Below, one piece after another: positions 20,461 to 25,885 of a stretch of DNA of 25,885 nt. Origin of the DNA: Symbiodinium natans (Eukaryota > Sar > Dinophyceae > Suessiales > Symbiodiniaceae); NCBI GenBank assembly GCA_905221605.1, contig CAJNDS010001261.1:1-25885 (forward strand), written 5' to 3'. The number at the start of each line of letters is the position of its first letter. Position 1 is the first letter of the stretch. The notes under the pieces are model-generated. The model saw only the letters and a program-made list of their open reading frames with translations, was not told the origin of the DNA and ran no database searches. The translations under genes were made by a program, and so were the position numbers.

Positions 20461-21041
20461 GATTTGTTACCTATGATTTGCTGGTATCTCTGCGAAGCAT
20501 GAAAAGATGTACGATTTGTTGCTTATGATTTGCTGGTATCTGTGCGAGGCATGAAAAGATGTACGATTTGTTGCCTATGATTTGCTGGTATCTGTGCGAG
20601 GCATGAAAAGATACACGATTTGTTGCCTTTGATTTGCTGGAATCTGTGCGAGGTATGAAAAGATGTACGATTTGTTGCCTATGATTTGCTGGTATCTGTG
20701 CGAGGCATGAAAAGATGTACGATTTGTTGCCTGTGATTAGCTGGTATCTGTGCGAGGCATGAAAAGATATATGATTTGTTGCCTATGATTTGTTGGTATC
20801 TGTGCGAGGCATGAAAAGATGTACGATTTGTTGCCTGTGATTTGCTGGTATCTGTGCGAGGCATGAAAAGATGTACGTTTTGTTGCCTATGATTTGCTGG
20901 TATCTGTGCGAGACATGAAAAGATGAACGATTTGTTGTCTATGATTTGCTGGTATCTGTGCGAGGCATGAAAAGATGTACGATTTGTTGTCTATGATTTG
21001 CTGGTATCTGTGCGAGGCATGAAAAGATGAATGATTTGTGC
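20461..21041 (+). repeat. Duplicated block I, copy 2
   Basis: Second copy of 16357-16937 (GATACACG at 20610, GATGAATG at 21026). The right edge coincides with the start of disrupted patch 8, where GATGAATGATTTGTGCC replaces the 14-bp deletion seen in copy 1. Confidence 0.92.
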
Positions 21042-21405
21042 CTATGCTTTGGGCTGGTATCTGTGCGAGGCATGAGAAGAGTAACGAACTTTGTTGCCTA
21101 TGATGTGCTGTTATCTTGTGCTAGGCAGAAAGATTTTACGATTTGGTTTGCTTGATTTGCTGGTATCCTGTGCGGCCATGAAAAATGTAACGATTTGTTG
21201 CCTATGATTTGCTGGTGCTGTGCGAGGCATGAAAGTGGTACGCCTTTGTTGCCTATGATTTGCTGGTATCTGTGCGAAGCATGCAAGATTGACGCTTTGT
21301 TGCCTATGATTTTGCTGTATTCTGTGGCGAGGCATGAACCCAATGTCGATTTGTTTGCCTATGAAATTTGCTGGTATCTGTGCGGGGCATGAAAGATTTA
21401 CGATT
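21037..21405 (+). repeat. Disrupted patch 8
   Basis: Seven units full of small indels: GCTTTGGGCTGG, GAGAAGAGTAACGAAC, TTATCTTGTGCTAGGCAG, GTATCCTGTGCGGCC, GTAACG, GGTGCTGTGCG, GTATTCTGTGGCGAGG and CATGAACCCAATG. The frame scrambling yields overlapping spurious ORFs on both strands. From about 21405 onward the array is nearly perfect. Confidence 0.85.
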
Positions 21406-23107
21406 TGTTGCCTATGATTTGCTGGTATCTGTGCGAGGCATGAAAACATGTACGATTTGTTGCCTATGATTTGCTGGTATCTGTGCGAGGCATGAAAAGA
21501 TGTACGATTTGTTGCCTATGATTTGCTGGTATCTGTGCGAGGCATGAAAAGATGTACGATTTGTTGCTTATGATTTGCTGGTATCTGTGCGAGGCATGAA
21601 AAGATGTACGATTTGTTGCCTATGATTTGCTGGTATCTGTGCGAGGCATGAAAAGATGTACGATTTGTTGCCTATGATTTGCTGGCATCTGTGCGAGGCA
21701 TGAAAACATGTACGATTTGTTGCCTATGATTTGCTGGTATCTGTGCGAGGCATGAAAAGATGTACGATCTGTTGCCTATGATTTGCTGGCATCTGTGCGA
21801 GGCATGAAAACATGTACGATTTGTTGCCTATGATTTGCTGGTATCTGTGCGAGGCATGAAAAGATGTACGATTTGTTGCCTATGATTTGCTGGTATCTGT
21901 GCGAGGCATGAAAAGATGTACGATTTGTTGCCTATGATTTGCTGGAATCTGTGCGAGGCATGAAAAGATGTACGATTTGTTGCCTATGATTTGCTGATAT
22001 CTGTGCGAGGCATGAAAAGATGAACGATTTGTTGCCTATGATTTGCTGGTATCTGTGCGAGGCATGAAAACATGTACGATTTGTTGCCTATGATTTGCTG
22101 GTATCTGTGCGAGGCATGAAAAGATGTACGATTTGTTGCCTATGATTTGCTGGTATCTGTGCGAGGCATGAAAAGATGTACGATTTGTTGCCTGTGATTT
22201 GCTGGTATCTGTGCGAGGCATGAAAAGATGAACGATTTGTTGTCTATGATTTGCTGGTATCTGTGCGAGGCATGAAAAGATGTATGATTTGTTGCCTATG
22301 ATTTGCTGGTATCTATGCGAGGCATGAAAAGATGTACGATTTGTTGTCCATGATTTGCTGGTATCTGTGCGAGGCATGAAAAGATGAACGATTTCTTGCC
22401 TATGATTTGCTGGTATCTGTGCGAGGCATGAAAAGATTTACGATTTGTTGCCTATGATTTGCTGGTATCTGTGCGAGGCATGAAAAGATGTACGATTTGT
22501 TGTCTATGATTTGCTGGTATCTGAGCGAGTCATGAAAAGATGTACGATTTGTTGCCTATGATTTGCTGGTATCTGTGCGAGGCATGAAAAGATGAACGAT
22601 TTGCTGCCTATGATTTGCTGGTATCTGTGCGAGGCATGAAAAGATGAACGATTTGTTGCCTATGATTTGCTGGCATCTGTGCGAGGCATGAAAAGATGGA
22701 CGATTCGTGGCCTATCATTTAATGGTATCTGTGCGAGGCATGAAAAGATGAACGATTTGCTGCCTATGATTTGCTGGTATCTGTGCGAGGCATGAAAAGA
22801 TGTACGATTTGTTGCCTATGATTTGCTGGTATCTGTGCGAGGCATGAAAAGATGTACGATTTGTTGCCTATGATTTGCTGGCATCTGTGCGAGGCATGAA
22901 AACATATACGATTTGTTGCCTATGATTTGCTGGTATCTGTGCGAGGCATGAAAAGATGTACGATTTGTTGCCTATGATGTGCTGGTATCTGTGCGAGGCA
23001 TGAAAAGATGAACGATTTGTTGCCTATGATTTGCTGGTATCTGTGCGAGGCATGAAAAGATGTACGATTTGTTGCCTATGATTTGCTGGCATCTGTGCGA
23101 GGCATGA
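21406..23107 (+). repeat. Most homogeneous tract of the window
   Basis: About 33 units in register with few changes. At 21684 and 21788 CTGGCATCTG units with CATGAAAACATG alternate with CATGAAAAGATG units, a two-unit (104-bp) repeat. Three GATGAACG/TTTGCTGCC or GATGGACG units occur near 22590-22760, one with the odd GATTCGTGGCCTATCATTTAATGG spelling at about 22702. Low divergence suggests recent homogenisation. No other feature. Confidence 0.85.
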
Positions 23108-23390
23108 AAAAATGTTACCTTTGGCTATATGATGGCTGGTTATCTGTGCGAGGATGAAAAGACGTACATTATTGCTATGATTGTGGATCTGTGCGAGGCA
23201 TGAAAAACATGTAGGATTGTTGCCCAGATTTTAAGTATCTGTGCGGAGCATAAAAAGATGTTACGATGGTTGCCTATGCTTTGCTGGTATTCTGTGCGAG
23301 GCATGAAAAGAAGTACGATTTGTTGCCTTAGGATTGGCGGTCCTGTGCGAGGCATGAAAACGTGTACGATTTGTGCCTATGATATTGCTG
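23108..23390 (+). repeat. Disrupted patch 9
   Basis: CATGAAAAAATGTTACC, GATGGCTGGTTATC, GCGAGGATG, GACGTACATTATTGC, GATTGTGGATC, CCAGATTTTAAGTATC, GCGGAGCATAAAAAG, GGATTGGCGGTCC and similar changes in five or six units. Sharp return to regular units after GATATTGCTGG at about 23382. Confidence 0.83.
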
Positions 23391-24299
23391 GTATCTGTGC
23401 GAGGCATGAAAAGATGTACGATTTGTTGCCTATGATTTGCTGGTATCTGTGCGAGGCATGAAAAGATGTACGATTTGATGCCTATGATTTGCTGGTATCT
23501 GTGCGAGGCATGAAAAGATGTATGATTTGTTGCCTGTGATTTGCTGGTATCTGTGCGAGGCATGAAAAGATGTACGATTTGTTGCCTATGATTTGCTGGT
23601 ATCTGTGCGAGGCATGAAAAGATATACGATTTGTTGCTTATGATTTGCTGGTATCTGTGCGAGGCATGAAAGGATGTACGATTTATTGCCTGTGATTTGC
23701 TGGTATCTGTGCGAGGCATGAAAACATGTACGATTTGTTGCCTATGATTTGCTGGTATCTGTGCGAGGCATGAAAAGATGTACGATTTGTTGCCTATGAT
23801 TTGCTGGTATCTGTACGAGGCATGAAAAGATGTACGATTTGTTGCCTATGATTTGCTGGTATCTGTGCGAGGCATGAAAAGATGTACGATTTGTTGCCTA
23901 TGATTTACTGGTATCTAAGCGAGGCATGAGAAGATGTACGATTTGTTGCCTATGATTTGCTGGTATCTGTGCGAGGCATGAAAAGATGGACGATTTGTTG
24001 CCTATGATTTGCTGGTATCTGTGCGAGGCATGAAAAGATGTACGATTTGTTGCCTATGATTTGCTGGTATCTGTGCGAGGCATGAAAAGATGTACGATTT
24101 GTTGCCTATGATTTGCTGGTATCTGTGCGAGGCATGAAAAGATATACGATTTGTTGCCTATGATTTGCTGGTATCCGTGCGAGGCATGAAAAGATGTACG
24201 ATTTGTTGCCCATGATTTGCTGGTATCTGTGCGAGGCATGAAAAGATGTACGATTTGTTGCCTATGATTTGCTGGTATCTGTGCGAGGCATGAAAAGAT
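23391..24299 (+). repeat. Near-consensus tract
   Basis: About seventeen units in register. Contains TTTGATGCC, GATGTATG, CATGAAAGGATG, TGTACGAGG, TTTACTGGTATCTAAGCG with CATGAGAAG (shared block with 18631) and TATCCGTGCG near 24174. No other signal. Confidence 0.85.
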
Positions 24300-24960
24300 G
24301 TACGATGTGTTGCCTATTATTTGCTGGCATTTGTGCGAGGCATGAAAAAATATACGGTCTGTTGTTGCCTATGATTTGCTGGTATGTGTGCGACGCATGA
24401 AAAAATATACGATATGTTGCCCTTTTTTTCGAGGCATTAGAAGATGTCCGATTTGTTGCTTGTGATTTGCTGGTATTTGTGCGAGGCATGAAGAAATGTA
24501 CGATTTGTTGCCTATGATTTGCTGGTATCTGTGCGAGGCATGAAAAGATGTACGATTTGTTGCCCATGTTTTTCTGGTATCTGGGCATGAAAAGATGTAC
24601 GATGTGTTGCCCATGATTGCTGGTGCGAGGTATGACAAAATGTACGATGTGTTGCCCATGATTTGCTGGTATTTGTGCGAGGCATGAAAAAAATGTACGA
24701 TTTGTTGCTTATAACTCGCTGGTATCTGTGCGAGGCATGAAAGATTGTACGATTTGTTGCTTATGATTTGCTGGTATCTGTGCCAGGCATGACAGGATGT
24801 ACGATTTTTTGGTTATGATTAGCTGGTATTTGTGCGAGGCAGAAAAATTTATCGATTTGTTGCCTATGATTCGCTGGTATTTGTGCGAGGCATGAAAAAT
24901 GTACGATTTCTTGCCTATGATTTGCTGTTATCTGTGCGAGGCATGAAAAGATGTACCATT
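24300..24960 (+). repeat. Disrupted patch 10 (longest)
   Basis: Dense changes over about thirteen units, of a partly different kind from the other patches: many substitutions (GATGTG, TATTTGTGCG, ATAACTCGC, GATTCGC) as well as indels, a run of seven T at about 24423 (CCTTTTTTTCGAGGC), and units lacking several bases (TGGTGCGAGG, TCTGGGCATG). GTATGTGTGCGACGCATG at 24384 is shared with the unit at about 15080, so at least part of this divergence is genuine. Confidence 0.8.
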
Positions 24961-25620
24961 TCTTGCCTACGATTTGCTGGTATCTGTGCGAGGCATGAAA
25001 AAAAGTACGATTTGTTGCCTATGATTTGCTGGTATCTGTGCGAGGCATGAAAAGATGTACGATTTGTTGCCTATGATTTGCTGGCATCTGTGCGAGGCAT
25101 GAAAAGATGTACGATTTGTTGCCTATGATTTGCTGGTATCTGTGCGAGGCATGAAAAGATGTACGATTTGTTGCCTATGATGTGCTGGTATCTGTGCGAG
25201 GCATGAAAAGATGAACGATTTGTTGCCTATGATTTGCTGGTATCTGTGCGAGGCATGAAAAGATGTAATATTTGTTGCCTATGATTTGCTGGTATCTGTG
25301 CGAGGCATGAAAAGATGTACGTTTTGTTGCCTATGATTTGCTGGTATCTGTGCGAGGCATGAAAAGATGTACGATTTGTTTGCCTATGATTTGCTGGTAT
25401 CTGTGCGAGGCATGAAAATATGTACGTTTGTTGCAGATTTGTGGTATCTGTGCGAGGCATGAAAAGATGTACGATTTGTTGCCTATGATTTGCTGGTATC
25501 TGTGCGAGGCATGAAAAGATGTACGATTTGTTGCCTATGATTTGCTGGTATCTGTGCGAGGCATGAAAAGATGGACGATTTGATGCCTATGATTTGCTGG
25601 TATCTGTGCGAGGCATGAAA
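24961..25620 (+). repeat. Near-consensus closing tract
   Basis: About thirteen units. GATGTAATATTTG (25263), GTACGTTTTG (25317) and GATTTGTTTGCC (about 25373) repeat variants of 11482-11707, with fewer units between them. The unit at about 25417-25445 (AAAATATGTACGTTTGTTGCAGATTTGTGG) has lost several bases. No other signal. Confidence 0.83.
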
Positions 25621-25885
25621 AGATGTAAGATTTGTTGCCTATGATTTGCTGGTATCTGTGCGAGGCATGAAAAGATGTACGATTTGTTGCCTATGATTTG
25701 CTGGTATCTGTGCCAGGCATGAAAAAAGGTACGATTTGTTGTCTATGATTTGCTGGTATCTATGCGAGACATGAAAAGATGTACGATTTGTTGCCTATGA
25801 TTTGCTGGTATCTGCGTGAGGCATGAAAAGATATACGATTTGTTGCCTATGATTTGCTGGTATCTGTGCGAGGCATGAAAAGATG
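25621..25885 (+). repeat. Duplicated block A, copy 2 (cut by window end)
   Basis: Matches 1181-1445 base for base by eye at an offset of 24440 bp, a net 470 units. The match is still running at the last base, so the true right edge lies outside the window. Confidence 0.92.

Larger units (their letters stand above)
13000..21041 (+). repeat. Higher-order repeat domain marked by TCTCTGCGAAGC units
   Basis: A linked group of three changes, GTTACC, then TCTCTGCGAAGC, then GTTGCTT, recurs in this order. TGCGAAGCAT of the group starts at 13061, 14150, 15189, 16387, 18020, 19477 and 20491. Spacings are 1089, 1039, 1198, 1633, 1457 and 1014 bp, which correspond to 21, 20, 23, 32, 28 and 20 units once visible indels are counted. 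For example the last interval is 20 units minus 26 bp, explained by deletions of 8 bp (19641), 17 bp (19941) and 1 bp (20353). A second marker, TATCATTGTGAGG with CATGAGAA, starts TGTGAGGCAT at 13321, 14669, 16023 and 17656. Segments are therefore copies of an ancestral repeat of about 20-30 units that kept gaining and losing monomers. Confidence 0.88.
1..25885 (+). repeat. 52-bp satellite array filling the whole window
   Basis: Every part of the window reads as head-to-tail copies of one 52-bp unit, best seen at 21465-21516. Landmarks in order are TATGATTTGCTGG, TATCTGTGCGAGG, CATGAAAAG and ATGTACGATTTGTTGCC. All units I read have the same orientation and I found no inverted segment and no inserted foreign DNA. 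Length divided by 52 gives about 498 units. The unit holds two CpG sites (positions 22-23 and 41-42), a CATG (27-30) and a GTAC (38-41). Typical divergence from consensus is zero to four substitutions per unit outside the disrupted patches. Long gene-free arrays of this kind are known as satellite DNA in eukaryotic heterochromatin; the genomic location and organism are not shown by the sequence. The family is not one I recognise. Confidence 0.98.

Noticed and set aside
21465-21516. CENP-B box inside the monomer
   Set aside because: I looked for the TTCG....A..CGGG pattern on both strands of the consensus and it is not there. Absence does not exclude centromere function.
21465-21516. Chi-like recombination site GCTGGTAT
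   Set aside because: Only the first six bases agree with GCTGGTGG, and Chi is a bacterial signal without meaning in a probable eukaryotic satellite.
21465-21516. Hairpin AGGCA (24-28) with TGCCT (49-53) as a terminator or structural element
   Set aside because: The stem is only 5 bp with a 20-bp loop and cannot be extended, so chance pairing is a sufficient explanation.
22036-23719. Minus-strand ORFs of 113 and 152 residues as genes for a repeat protein
   Set aside because: They are three-frame readings of the 52-bp unit, open only where the periodic TAG has mutated. No promoter, start context or non-repeat domain is present, and similar ORFs occur all along the array.
590-25050. Plus-strand ORFs at 590-808, 21195-21392, 23258-23461 and 24832-25050
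   Set aside because: They lie in indel-rich patches, where scrambled register happens to avoid the TGA codons that normally close plus-strand frames twice per three units.
1-25885. CRISPR array
   Set aside because: There is no division into constant repeats and unique spacers; the full 52-bp period is conserved and no cas-like gene is present.
1-25885. Telomeric, rRNA or tRNA repeats
   Set aside because: The unit is far longer than a telomere repeat and lacks TTAGGG-like runs. No tRNA cloverleaf or recognisable rRNA segment is seen.
1-25885. Internal inversion or transposon insertion within the array
   Set aside because: All units I read have the same orientation and no stretch longer than a few tens of bases lacks satellite landmarks.

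Overview
The window is one uninterrupted tandem satellite array. The unit is about 52 bp, always in the same orientation, from base 1 to base 25885, so about 498 units fit. No unique flanking DNA, gene, RNA gene or transposon is visible, and both ends cut through the array, so its true length is larger. A clean reference unit lies at 21465-21516. Monomer positions below count from the T of TATGATTTGCTGG (1-13). CATGAAAA is at 27-34, GATGTACG at 35-42 and ATTTGTTGCC at 43-52. I count A12 C7 G15 T18 per unit (42% GC), with the shown strand G- and T-rich. An array this long, without spacers or genes, suggests eukaryotic heterochromatin (centromeric, pericentromeric, subtelomeric or sex-chromosome). 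I do not recognise the family and cannot name the organism.

The main structure is above the monomer. Variant units recur in the same order at distant places, giving irregular higher-order repeats. The clearest are a 265-bp block at 1181-1445 and 25621-25885, a 624-bp (12-unit) block at 1932-2555 and 15331-15954, a block family at 3200-4023, 6540-7480 and 10988-11434 whose copies differ by whole monomers, tandem 7-unit repeats at 5172-5899, and a domain at 13000-21041 in which a diagnostic variant group returns every 20-32 units. Small indels account for the departures of the spacing from exact multiples of 52 wherever I traced them.

About eleven short patches (largest at 585-1032, 21037-21405, 23108-23390 and 24300-24960) are full of one- and two-base indels while their neighbours are near-perfect. 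I saw no second copy of these indels in the window. They are either decayed islands or uncorrected read errors.

Nothing here is a coding system. The minus strand gives many 61-residue and longer ORFs because 52 is not divisible by 3: translation passes through three units in three frames and returns after 156 bp as a 52-residue pseudo-repeat. The consensus meets one TAG per cycle, and the longer ORFs exist where that TAG has mutated. The features of most interest are the higher-order organisation, the contrast between an invariant CATGAAAA core and a hypervariable GATGTACG beside it, the 14-bp internal subrepeat that marks slippage points, and the match of 52 bp to five DNA helical turns.
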